In this document: positions 1 to 7,343 of the stretch, piece after piece
Layout: each line of letters opens with the position of its first letter
Numbering within the stretch: the first letter of the stretch is position 1
Source: Akkermansiaceae bacterium
Lineage (GTDB): Bacteria; Verrucomicrobiota; Verrucomicrobiia; Verrucomicrobiales; Akkermansiaceae
DNA length: 64,000 nucleotides
Reading direction: 5' to 3'
Assembly (NCBI GenBank): GCA_905182405.1
Contig: CAJJBQ010000001.1
Location: forward strand, 1 to 64,000
Made by a program: the position numbers and the translations under genes
Notes under the pieces: model-generated
Seen by the model: only the letters and a program-made list of their open reading frames with translations
Told to the model about the DNA's origin: nothing
The model's database searches: none

Positions 1-1247
1 CCCCATCCAGTTCTGACTGAATAAACAATAAAGGGAAGGATGAGAACCCATACGAACCATAAATATCGATTTTTTGGGGGCCTTAATAAAAAGGTAGACG
101 TAAAAGCCGCCATAATAACCCCAAACGGCCCCAAGACCATATAAAATTCCGCAATCGAAGTGGTACCCCAAGAGCGCCCCTGGGTCAATAAGTCCGGATT
201 AACTTCCGCGGCGATAACAAATGCACTATATTTTGTATTAATTGTTAGATTTTCTGAACCAATTTCAGTCCCCGCTACCTTAGAATAAATTTTCCAAAAC
301 GGTTCTAGAAACTCGCTCACCAGAATCATGGGTGACCAATCCGCGTCTAGTTCAAGCACGATTGGAAGAACATAAAAGGAAGCTCCCTGCTGCAATACAT
401 GCCTTAATCCAATATCGATCAATGGTCCTTCTGCAACTTCACCGTGCCTCCATAAGCCTAAGCCCACTATAAAGAGGACGGCGATCGATACCATACAAAG
501 GGAAATAATTAGCCCTTTCCTAGAAAATATTCTCCATTTCTGAAACTCCAAATGATAGATACAAATAAAGATGAGCAGAGTCGCTATAGATGGCCCACGC
601 CGACCTGTTAATAAATCTAAAAGACAAAAAATCCCAACTGTTGTTGCAAATCGAAATAAAAACTTATTTTTTTCACTAAAAATTGCTATCAACGAGAAGG
701 CGAAAAAAGACTGCTCAAGAATTGCGTAAAAAATAGACTTTTGCCCAAATCCTTCTGTATACAAATACTCATAACCAAAAATTTTGACCGAAATAATTCG
801 TTCAATCATGAAAGGTAATATAAGAACCAAAGTAGATAAAGCCGCGATATAACTAAGTCGGGAGATACGAGACCGTTGGTTCAGCCAGGGGATCGTTAAA
901 CTCTGATTGCGACTTAGTAACATAAATAACCAAACGAAATGGCTGTAGATTACAAGAGTCTGAATGATAGTTGAGGTTTCGAAGGTAAAGCTCTCAAAAA
1001 CTGAAAACTCAACAATAGATCGATACCCAGCTAGGTCGAGCAATGGGCTCACACCCATAAAAAAAGCAAATGCAGAAAGGTAAATTTTTTCTATGTTACC
1101 GCAACTATAGATCGCAAAAAAAAGCGAGGATAGAAAAATAACCTCTGCTAATTTAACAAACATAATCTCGCCTTCTGATACCACCATCAAAGCTGTCGTC
1201 GGAACAACGAACAGGAGATACAAGTAGAATATCAGTTTTTTATCCAT
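1..1247 (-). CDS. Wzy-like O-antigen/exopolysaccharide polymerase (3' end beyond window)
   Basis: The frame is open from an ATG at 1247 to the window edge, so at least 415 residues are visible and the C-terminus is missing. The translation is dominated by hydrophobic segments, about ten within the visible part. A cytoplasmic-type loop carries LTGRRGP followed by another membrane helix, and a later stretch reads MVLGPFGVIMAAF; both resemble O-antigen/oligosaccharide repeat-unit polymerases (Wzy family). The expected role is joining lipid-linked repeat units at the periplasmic face of the inner membrane. The start overlaps the end of the upstream MptE-like gene by 16 bases, and it is the last visible member of the nonulosonate locus. 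Base composition is AT-rich like its neighbours. Family assignment rests on topology and short motifs, so an oligosaccharide ligase (WaaL-like) is an alternative. Confidence 0.72.
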   Translation of the reverse strand, partial: MDKKLIFYLYLLFVVPTTALMVVSEGEIMFVKLAEVIFLSSLFFAIYSCGNIEKIYLSAFAFFMGVSPLLDLAGYRSIVEFSVFESFTFETSTIIQTLVIYSHFVWLFMLLSRNQSLTIPWLNQRSRISRLSYIAALSTLVLILPFMIERIISVKIFGYEYLYTEGFGQKSIFYAILEQSFFAFSLIAIFSEKNKFLFRFATTVGIFCLLDLLTGRRGPSIATLLIFICIYHLEFQKWRIFSRKGLIISLCMVSIAVLFIVGLGLWRHGEVAEGPLIDIGLRHVLQQGASFYVLPIVLELDADWSPMILVSEFLEPFWKIYSKVAGTEIGSENLTINTKYSAFVIAAEVNPDLLTQGRSWGTTSIAEFYMVLGPFGVIMAAFTSTFLLRPPKNRYLWFVWVLILPFIVYSVRTGW

Positions 1248-1639
1248 GGGTATTGCGAGTAGTTCTTTATTTTATTCTTGGAGAGATTTCTGAACGCTTT
1301 AGAGATCGCTTTTATCATATTGCTTCGGACGACTTTAGGATCTTCATACCTACGCACTATTCTTGAATTATAAACCCCATCAATATAACAAGAATTTCTC
1401 AAAATGATCTCAACACTTCCTATTCTTACAGATTGATCAATATGCTCATAACTCATATCTAGACCATATAACGCCAATGATTCAAACTTTGTCTTTGAGA
1501 TAATCTGAAGGGCAAAATAGGCAACGCTGCCACCGTAGAAGAATTTATCCTGATGGACCCATTTGGGTTCCTTTCTTAGCTTAGGAAATCCATAGTTCCT
1601 ATCAAAAAGAAGACGGTCTGCTTTAAATTCATCAGGCAA
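1232..1639 (-). pseudogene. C-terminal half of a frameshifted MptE-like (DUF115) protein
   Basis: This piece carries the pattern GGSVAYFALQIISKTKF followed by LALYGLDMSY. That pattern is typical of the C-terminal part of the 6-hydroxymethylpterin pyrophosphokinase MptE-like (DUF115) Rossmann domain found in polysaccharide and flagellin-glycosylation clusters. It has only a TTG at its nominal start and no ribosome-binding site. The frame remains open upstream of that TTG (GIKLVLASD...), where it meets the end of the other half. A -1 correction at the CCC run at 1664-1666 joins the two into one 253-residue protein with a smooth junction, SMGIKLVLASD. The exact enzymatic role of the family in such loci is unsettled. 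Confidence 0.72.
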
Positions 1640-1659
1640 ATCCGATGCTAAAACTAACT

Positions 1660-1992
1660 TTATCCCATTGACTTTGCCTCATATGAAAAAAAATGATAAG
1701 CTCGAACATCCTCAATTACTAAGTAGTCTGGAGTAATTCCAATATCTCTAAGATTCCTAAATGACCCATTAAGAGCTATTACAGTCGTAGAGGCGTCGTA
1801 ATTTTCCCGCAGCTTTTTTAGAGAAGCCCCCGATCCTACAATGGCAACATCACCCCCTATTCCGTAGATTGATGGAGCATGTGACACATTCCGATGACGA
1901 GTAGTCAACTTGCGCCAGAAGAACCTTAAAGTGCGATAGGGCCGAGAGAAACTGATCGAGAGCTTGATTAGTTTTGTGAGCGACAAAAACAT
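1660..1992 (-). pseudogene. N-terminal half of the frameshifted MptE-like (DUF115) protein
   Basis: Starts at a good ATG just after the isomerase stop. After a basic N-terminus it shows VAIVGSGASLKKL and later ALNGSFRNLRDIGITPDYLVIED. This is the nucleotide-binding start of an MptE-like/DUF115 domain, where a glycine-rich strand-loop is followed by the conserved NG.....GI.PDY segment. Translation stops after SMG, although the domain continues in another frame immediately downstream. The gene sits between the NeuB/isomerase genes and the Wzy-like polymerase, so a role in modifying or transferring a surface sugar is likely by context. Whether the break is biological or a one-base sequence error cannot be decided from one sequence. 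Confidence 0.72.
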
Positions 1993-2003
1993 AAGCTGAT
2001 TTA

Positions 2004-2732
2004 CTATCTTAATCCCGTATTATGGAGATATTGTAGAGCATTCCAAAACCCGCTTCCCGAATCTTTATGTCCTTGCCATACTTCTGGTACAAATGCCACT
2101 TCGGGAATGTCTAAATTGAGTGATTTGCACAACTCGTCAAATGGCACATCACCTGCCCCGATTTGCACTCCTTCCCCGTCAATACCCTTAGCGTCGACAA
2201 TATGCATGTAATTTACATGTTTTTTGACTTTTGGGTAATAATCACTCATGAAATCAATTTTCATAAAATTACAAGTCATCATAGAGTGAGAAACATCTAA
2301 ACAAATCTTGCGGCCTGTTTCCGAACAAAACCTATCAATAAACTCAGGATCCACGAAGAGATTATGGAACTGCTGACCACCGAAGTGCCATGGATAAGGA
2401 GGCATAGTCTGTATAGACAACTCAACCCCAGTGAAATCCATCTCAGTTAATGACCTTTTCAATATCTCCGTCTTTTCTTGTATTTCTTTCTTCTGTAGAA
2501 AGCCTTTTTGAGACCATCCGCCAACATTAACTATCAAGATTGGATCGGCATCATTAGCAAAGTGCTTCCTCAGACTTCTTGCTGTTTCTATAGTCCGTTG
2601 AAGGTTCAAAATACTCTTTTTTCTGTATTCTTCATCTAAGGAAGCAAGATCAAGTAAATGGTCGTCTACGAATAACTCAGGAGCATGTACAGAATAACCA
2701 AAGTTGTTTCTTTCACTTATTGGATTGGACAA
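2004..2732 (-). CDS. Sugar-phosphate isomerase/epimerase-like TIM-barrel domain (probably the C-terminal part of the NeuB protein)
   Basis: The sequence fits a xylose-isomerase-like TIM barrel (AP endonuclease 2 superfamily): VHAPELF near the start, LIVNVGG, ELSIQTMPP, CLDVSHSMM, YMHIVDAKG and EVWQGH are the usual strand ends that carry metal ligands (His, Glu, Asp). The only available start is a TTG. The frame stays open about 78 bases further upstream, through FDFVEFHLSYQDL, the natural first strand of the barrel, and that extension overlaps the end of the neuB gene. Adding one base near 2786-2793 fuses both into a 738-residue protein, so this is most likely the last domain of a NeuB-isomerase fusion rather than an independent gene. 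Its substrate is unknown; a nonulosonate precursor is a reasonable inference from context. Confidence 0.75.
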   Translation of the reverse strand: MSNPISERNNFGYSVHAPELFVDDHLLDLASLDEEYRKKSILNLQRTIETARSLRKHFANDADPILIVNVGGWSQKGFLQKKEIQEKTEILKRSLTEMDFTGVELSIQTMPPYPWHFGGQQFHNLFVDPEFIDRFCSETGRKICLDVSHSMMTCNFMKIDFMSDYYPKVKKHVNYMHIVDAKGIDGEGVQIGAGDVPFDELCKSLNLDIPEVAFVPEVWQGHKDSGSGFWNALQYLHNTGLR

Positions 2733-2761
2733 ATTAAGATCCTGGTAGCTTAAATGAAACT

Positions 2762-4219
2762 CTACAAAATCAAACTTTGAATAGATTTCATTTCCAAATA
2801 ATCTCCATACCTAACAGGTACACCAAATGGTCTATCAAAATCGAATTGATTGAACGCAGCTTTTTTCTCTTCTATATCCGACTGAAACAAGAAATCCCCT
2901 TCTTCTATTTCTCTCTGTGCTTGTTTTCCAATTAATTCGAATAGTCTATTCGGCTGTAATCCTTGTCCAGGCGATCTGAACACAAACATATCTTCCTTGA
3001 AAATCTCACCTGAGCTAATGTGTCTCTTAGCGATAATGCTTTTTGCGAGATTCTCCCTATTTATCAGCTCACCTTGGGTCAAGGTGCGCTCAACATTAGT
3101 TCCAAGAGATACCGAAACCTCCTTTATTCCTTGGGCCATTTGTTTAAACTCACAGGGAAGCAAGCTCACCCTATGATCGTTGCCCTCCTGATTCTTGTCA
3201 AAAGTAAAATGTTTCTCAATAACAACCGCGCCTTGTGCCGCGGCTGCAATCGCGACAGCAATACCCCTTTCATGCCCGGAATACCCAACGGGAGACCTAC
3301 TTATTTTTCTTAAGGTCTTGAGATATTTTAAATTAACATCTTTGAACGGCGTGGGATAAGTAGAGTTACAGTGTAGCAATATAAAATTCGATGTCTTTTT
3401 ATGAAGAAAATCGACTGTTTGAATACACTCTAATTCTGTACTCATCCCGCTTGAAATTATAAGCGGTTTACCTGTTTGAGCAAGCGCATCTAATAATTCA
3501 TAGTTTGTAAAATCTGCAGAAGCTACCTTATAAGCTTGCATCCCATAATTTTCCAACTTATCAAGGCTTGCTATATCCCAAGGCGTACATAATGGCAGCA
3601 TTTCTAATTCGCGACAGTAATCAAAGCATTTATATAACTCTTCGTCACTCAGCTGAAATCTTGATAAAAGGTCCAACGTATACTCTGCCCCCAAATCGTT
3701 CGACTTTGTTGTCTTTCGATAAAGACTTGACATCGTTCGCATTTGAAACTTCGCACAATCAGCGCCAGATTCCTTTGTCGATTTGATTAATTCAAATGCT
3801 GTTTGTACATCTCCCTGATGATTATTCCCTATTTCAGCAATAACAAATGGCTCACCAGAATCTGTGCTCCATGTAGCTCCTAGTGAAAAGTATGTCCGTT
3901 CATTGCTAAGTATTCTAATAATCTGTCTATTTACATCAACCACCGGAATTTCGCCGTATTTCGCAAGTAGTCCATTTACAGGGAGCTTATCAATACTAGA
4001 ATCGTCAATACAATAAACATCACGGTTCATTAATTCTCGCGCAGGAGTTTGAGAATTGATTTTACCAGTGTTCAGTATAAATCTCCGAAGGTCGCCATCC
4101 GTTAGACTACCAGTCAATACCCGTTTTTCATCAACGAGAAACGCAACTTTATTCTTAAACTTCTCCACAACTGAGAATATTTCGGTGACAGTCACGTTTA
4201 AGTTAAATACGTTATTCAT
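2762..4219 (-). CDS. neuB: NeuB-family nonulosonic acid synthase with N-terminal CBS pair and SAF domain
   Basis: Condenses phosphoenolpyruvate with an N-acyl hexosamine to give a nine-carbon sialic-acid-like sugar. Three parts are visible: a CBS pair in residues 1-115 (LTDGDLRRFIL, ARELMNRDV), the NeuB barrel at about 120-385 (FVIAEIGNNHQG, HCNSTYP, GYSGHERG, EKHFTFDKNQEGNDH), and an antifreeze-like SAF domain at about 390-455 (AKSIIAKRHISSGEIF, FRSPGQG). Sialic, legionaminic and pseudaminic acid synthases share these motifs, so the exact product is not resolved. It overlaps neuA by 8 bases. After residue ~470 the reading frame ends in a short unrelated tail, while the expected sequence continues in another frame as the isomerase domain, indicating a one-base loss near the TTT runs at 2786-2793. 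Confidence 0.88.
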   Translation of the reverse strand: MNNVFNLNVTVTEIFSVVEKFKNKVAFLVDEKRVLTGSLTDGDLRRFILNTGKINSQTPARELMNRDVYCIDDSSIDKLPVNGLLAKYGEIPVVDVNRQIIRILSNERTYFSLGATWSTDSGEPFVIAEIGNNHQGDVQTAFELIKSTKESGADCAKFQMRTMSSLYRKTTKSNDLGAEYTLDLLSRFQLSDEELYKCFDYCRELEMLPLCTPWDIASLDKLENYGMQAYKVASADFTNYELLDALAQTGKPLIISSGMSTELECIQTVDFLHKKTSNFILLHCNSTYPTPFKDVNLKYLKTLRKISRSPVGYSGHERGIAVAIAAAAQGAVVIEKHFTFDKNQEGNDHRVSLLPCEFKQMAQGIKEVSVSLGTNVERTLTQGELINRENLAKSIIAKRHISSGEIFKEDMFVFRSPGQGLQPNRLFELIGKQAQREIEEGDFLFQSDIEEKKAAFNQFDFDRPFGVPVRYGDYLEMKSIQSLIL

Positions 4220-4883
4220 TCATTTTGTTTGTTAATAGGTTTTCAACAACAATCCAGTCTGATACTTCATCAATTTCAAATGCCGTTTCTTCGGCCATGA
4301 GGTAAAGCTCAGCTGGAAGGTCAATTCTGTTTTGAGTAAGTTTAATCGTCTCGATATTTGAGATGTAAAAAGCGCCATTTTCAAGGAATAAACCTTCGAA
4401 GTCTTGTCGTCTAGGCCTACTGTAAACATCATAATTTACAGGCTTGCCGTCATTGTTCCAAATAAATCTTTTGAATTCTACACCACTTATCAACGAGTTT
4501 TTTTTACTTTCTGAAAGTTGAAGCAATGCTTTATCAAGATCTAAGCTGGTCACAAGGGGAGATGTCGCTTGGATTAGGATTAGTTGGTCAGCTGGATTGA
4601 ACTGATTAGAATTAATTAAATCTAGAATCACAGACTCTGTTGTTGCCGTATCGGTAGCGAATTCAGCCGGTCGAATCCTGATATTCACTTTGGGAAAATC
4701 AGATTTTACAAAATCGATAATATCCTGATCATCAGAAGAAATCCAGACATCATCAATGTGCTTTGCATTCAAAGCAGCATTTATCGCATACGAACAGAGA
4801 GGGCTACCGTTCAACATTTTCAGGTTTTTTCTTGGTATACTTTTACTTCCGCCCCTCAAGGGAATTAAAGCTATGTTTTTCAT
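4212..4883 (-). CDS. neuA: CMP-nonulosonate (sialic/legionaminic acid) cytidylyltransferase
   Basis: Activates the nine-carbon sugar with CTP to the CMP-sugar used by glycosyltransferases. The N-terminal signature ALIPLRGGSKSIPRKNL is the CTP-binding loop of the CMP-NeuAc synthetase family, followed by VWISSDDQDII and ILIQATSPL; length (223 residues) is normal. An ATG at 4883 is preferred over an in-frame TTG four codons earlier because it makes an ATGA overlap with the upstream nucleotidyltransferase stop, implying translational coupling. It overlaps neuB downstream. The order neuA-neuB confirms a nonulosonate locus; genes for the precursor hexosamine (NeuC/LegG-like epimerase) are not in the window. 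Confidence 0.88.
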   Translation of the reverse strand: MKNIALIPLRGGSKSIPRKNLKMLNGSPLCSYAINAALNAKHIDDVWISSDDQDIIDFVKSDFPKVNIRIRPAEFATDTATTESVILDLINSNQFNPADQLILIQATSPLVTSLDLDKALLQLSESKKNSLISGVEFKRFIWNNDGKPVNYDVYSRPRRQDFEGLFLENGAFYISNIETIKLTQNRIDLPAELYLMAEETAFEIDEVSDWIVVENLLTNKMNE

Positions 4884-5299
4884 TTTAATAGCCAACTACT
4901 CGATTGGATTTTATCTCCTAGCCCATCTATTAGGGCGATACCCATTTTTTCACAAATTGGGCGTTCTGGTATTGTGTCATTGTTCTGATCACCGCCGTTA
5001 GCAAAAGCTAAGTCGTGGCTTTGATCAAACTCCTTGGCGACTTTCTCTAGTGTCGCACAAACAGTACGGTCTTCATCCACCGACAGAATGGCGTGATCAA
5101 CAGCCTTAATATTCGAGACAATAATTATACGCTCGTCTTCCTTTTGAAACTCTTTACTTCCTTTAAGAGCTCTTTGATGGTCGTTATTTACAATCACAAA
5201 AAGCTCATCGGCCATTACCTTGGCATTATTAAAATACTCCAGATGTCCCTTATGAATGGGGTTAAAGTATCCCGATACTATGACTGCTTTTTTTTTCAT
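4880..5299 (-). CDS. Cytidylyltransferase-like nucleotidyltransferase (HxGH family)
   Basis: A compact 139-residue nucleotidyltransferase of the adenylyltransferase/cytidyltransferase superfamily. The hallmark HKGH lies at residues 16-19 in GYFNPIHKGHLEY, and the C-terminal KIQSSSWLL corresponds to the second substrate-binding signature of the glycerol-3-phosphate cytidylyltransferase/RfaE-C type. It starts at a clear ATG and is the first gene of the AT-rich surface-sugar operon, overlapping neuA by an ATGA. It probably activates another sugar or polyol phosphate of the same glycan (for example a heptose- or glycerol-type unit); the sequence does not show which. Confidence 0.75.
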   Translation of the reverse strand: MKKKAVIVSGYFNPIHKGHLEYFNNAKVMADELFVIVNNDHQRALKGSKEFQKEDERIIIVSNIKAVDHAILSVDEDRTVCATLEKVAKEFDQSHDLAFANGGDQNNDTIPERPICEKMGIALIDGLGDKIQSSSWLLK

Positions 5300-5681
5300 G
5301 TCAATTTGATGTCTTAGGCATGTTTTTCACTGTTGTTTGATATGGCCATAAGTCTACATTCGAGGAATTATTGTTCGTTTAAGCTGCCAGCTTGATGTTT
5401 ATCCGATACACATAGGCATCGTCAACGCCATAGTTAGCGTAGCTTACTCTTTCTACTTGGTAGTCGACGATAAAGTTGTGTTTTACCAAAACACAATGCT
5501 ACCATTCTTGTTCTAGACCCGTTAATTATCTTATTACAACGGTCTACCCCGATAGCTTTTGAACAATAGCCGCTATGTCTTAGATAACTACGACGCTGCC
5601 GCCCTTGGTTGTTTCTTTTTCAAGAATCCAAAAGCCTTATTCAGACTGTTGCAGGTGTCCATGGACGGCAACTTATTGAGT
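5300..5681 (-). other. Intergenic boundary between AT-rich locus and GC-rich backbone, with a short coding relic
   Basis: No complete gene is visible. On the minus strand 5379-5498 is open and reads like a protein C-terminus (VKHNFIVDYQVERV, then YVYRINIKLAA and stop), but it lacks a start and is bounded upstream by an in-frame stop, so it is probably a relic of an unidentified protein. The region should contain the promoter of the nonulosonate operon; no clear -35/-10 pair could be assigned. Base composition changes from AT-rich to mixed here. Confidence 0.4.
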
Positions 5682-6149
5682 TCAGTCGAGAAGACTGAGG
5701 GCTGGAAGGAGACCGAGAGCGGTTTCGTTCCAGCTTTGAAGACTCGCGAGGCGGGTCTTCAGGTGATCTGAGAGTTCCGAGTTTTTTGCCACTTCATCGA
5801 GAAGCGTCTCACCTCGCTTCAAGGCCGGGGTGAAATTTTCCTCAATCAAACCAGCAGCAAGGCGACGCAGCGAGAGCTCGGGACGGTAGAAAGTTCGGCG
5901 ATCTGAAGACTCGACGACGAGATGAATGAATCCCATACGCTCGAGGAAACGGAGGCCGCTAGAGACACTGCCTTTACTCAATCCTGACTCTTCGATGATC
6001 TCTGAGACCGGAAGTGGATTTTCCGCTAAGAAAAGAGTCCCGTAGATTAAAGCAACTGAACGAGGTAAACCAAAGGAATCAGCAAGCTGACAGAAATAGG
6101 CCGACAATTCCTGCCTGGCTGTATCTGTTTCCGCTAAATTTCCTTTCAT
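5682..6149 (-). CDS. GbsR/MarR-type winged-helix transcriptional regulator
   Basis: A 155-residue DNA-binding protein. Residues ~20-85 form a winged helix (FGLPRSVALIYGTLFL, then PVSEIIEESGLSKGSVSSGLRFLERMGFI), with the wing in ESSDRRTFYRPE. This arrangement matches the GbsR branch of the MarR superfamily. The C-terminal part is helical and probably dimerises. It lies between the nonulosonate locus and the exporter operon, on the same strand, so control of exopolysaccharide synthesis is a reasonable inference. A 12-bp inverted repeat 33 bases upstream of its ATG could be an autoregulatory operator. The effector is unknown. Confidence 0.82.
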   Translation of the reverse strand: MKGNLAETDTARQELSAYFCQLADSFGLPRSVALIYGTLFLAENPLPVSEIIEESGLSKGSVSSGLRFLERMGFIHLVVESSDRRTFYRPELSLRRLAAGLIEENFTPALKRGETLLDEVAKNSELSDHLKTRLASLQSWNETALGLLPALSLLD

Positions 6150-6182
6150 TTAAGTATCATTAACAATTCTCGAATCAAGTTC

Positions 6183-6194
6183 AAGTTTTAACTT
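6183..6194. promoter_or_regulatory. Inverted repeat upstream of the GbsR-type regulator, possible operator
   Basis: AAGTT-TT-AACTT forms a perfect 5-bp inverted repeat with a 2-base spacer in an AT-rich stretch, 33 bases upstream of the regulator's ATG. Position and symmetry fit a winged-helix dimer binding site. Short palindromes in AT-rich DNA also arise by chance, and no second copy was found. Confidence 0.3.
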
Positions 6195-6365
6195 TAAACC
6201 TTTTGATTAGTCGCGGCTCAAAAAGCCTATTTAGAGCGCTACCGCCCTTGGTTCGGCCTTGCTGGCGTTACCAATCTGTTAGATTCGGGGGATGTTACTT
6301 TTGCTCTCAAGGTGTGAACCTCATTAGACCATTGTTTTTCGGAGAAGGATCAATAGGCATAAAAC

Positions 6366-7343
6366 CTAGCTATCTTCCTCCTCATCAGAACCGTAGCTCC
6401 CATAGGACCCTGATCCATAGCCACCGCCATACTGGCCGTAGCCACCGTAGCCACCGTAGCCACCGTAGCCGTATTTGGCGAGGAAGCCTGATTTTTCTTC
6501 GTAGCCATTAACGACGATCCCGGAAGGTTCTACTCCGTCGTCATCGAGGAGGTCGATGGCCTTGCGGATGGCCCCTTTTGGGGTTGATTCGGCGCGGACC
6601 ACGAGGCAGAAATTATCGACGAGGGGGATGAGGAGGCGGGTGTCGGGGACGGCAAGAAGGGGGGCCGAGTCAATGACAATGACATCGAACTCCTCCCTCA
6701 GCTCAGCGAAGAATTGCAAGACCACTTCGGAGTCGAGGAGCTCACCTGGATTGGGAGCTTTGACCCCAGAGAAAATGCAGGAAAGGTTTTCCTGGCCGGT
6801 TTCCTCGGTGAGGGCTTCCTGCCAATTCACTTTCCCGGCAAGGACCTCGGTCGAACCCGCTTTGAGTTCGCTGCGCTTGAGTCCAAAGTTCTTCTGCACA
6901 GCCGGTTTGCGCAAATCGAGATCGACCAGGACGGTCTTCTTCCCCTGGCTGGCGGAGGCGATGGCAAAGTTGGTAGACATTAAGGTCTTGCCTTCGCCCG
7001 GGACGGCACTGCTGAAGAGGGTGATCTTGCGCTTTTTCTCATCCCCCAGCAAGGTGATGGAAGCCCGCAGAATGCGGAACATTTCGGTATAGATGGATTC
7101 GGTGAGCCCGTGACGGAAGACGATGCGAGGATCCCACTTCTGGGCGGCCGGTGACACTGGGCTCTTGGGTTTCCCCTTATCGGCGATAATCTCCGCAAGG
7201 ATCTTGGGTTGGACGTCCCGGATGGTGGCCAGAACCGGAAGTTTGGTGAGAAGCTCAGCCTGGATGACGGTGTGGATCTTATTGTCGAGCTTGACCAGAA
7301 GGAAGGCGAGGGCCAAGCCCGAGGCCAGACCCGAAGATTCCAC
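6366..7343 (-). CDS. Wzc-like polysaccharide co-polymerase: cytoplasmic tyrosine-kinase half (frameshifted from N-terminal half)
   Basis: Carries the bacterial tyrosine kinase (BY-kinase) domain: Walker A FSSAVPGEGKTLMSTNFAI, Walker A' VLVDLDLRKP and Walker B DVIVIDSAP. The tail (residues ~290-320) is a Gly-Tyr array (GYGGYGGYGGYGQYGGGYG...) ending in an acidic stretch, the usual place for the autophosphorylated tyrosine cluster. The nominal GTG start lies inside what should be the second transmembrane helix, and the preceding periplasmic coil is in another frame. Removing one base, for example from CCC at 7330-7332, gives a continuous 719-residue protein with GGGIFGLASGLALAFLLVKLDNK as the helix. 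In the cell it would control chain length and export together with the Wza-like protein. Confidence 0.88.
   Translation of the reverse strand: MESSGLASGLALAFLLVKLDNKIHTVIQAELLTKLPVLATIRDVQPKILAEIIADKGKPKSPVSPAAQKWDPRIVFRHGLTESIYTEMFRILRASITLLGDEKKRKITLFSSAVPGEGKTLMSTNFAIASASQGKKTVLVDLDLRKPAVQKNFGLKRSELKAGSTEVLAGKVNWQEALTEETGQENLSCIFSGVKAPNPGELLDSEVVLQFFAELREEFDVIVIDSAPLLAVPDTRLLIPLVDNFCLVVRAESTPKGAIRKAIDLLDDDGVEPSGIVVNGYEEKSGFLAKYGYGGYGGYGGYGQYGGGYGSGSYGSYGSDEEEDS

Noticed and set aside
6430..6475. Tandem GTAGCCACC units considered as a CRISPR-like or intergenic repeat array
   Set aside because: They encode the Gly-Tyr tail of the kinase in frame; units are 9 bases with no spacers.
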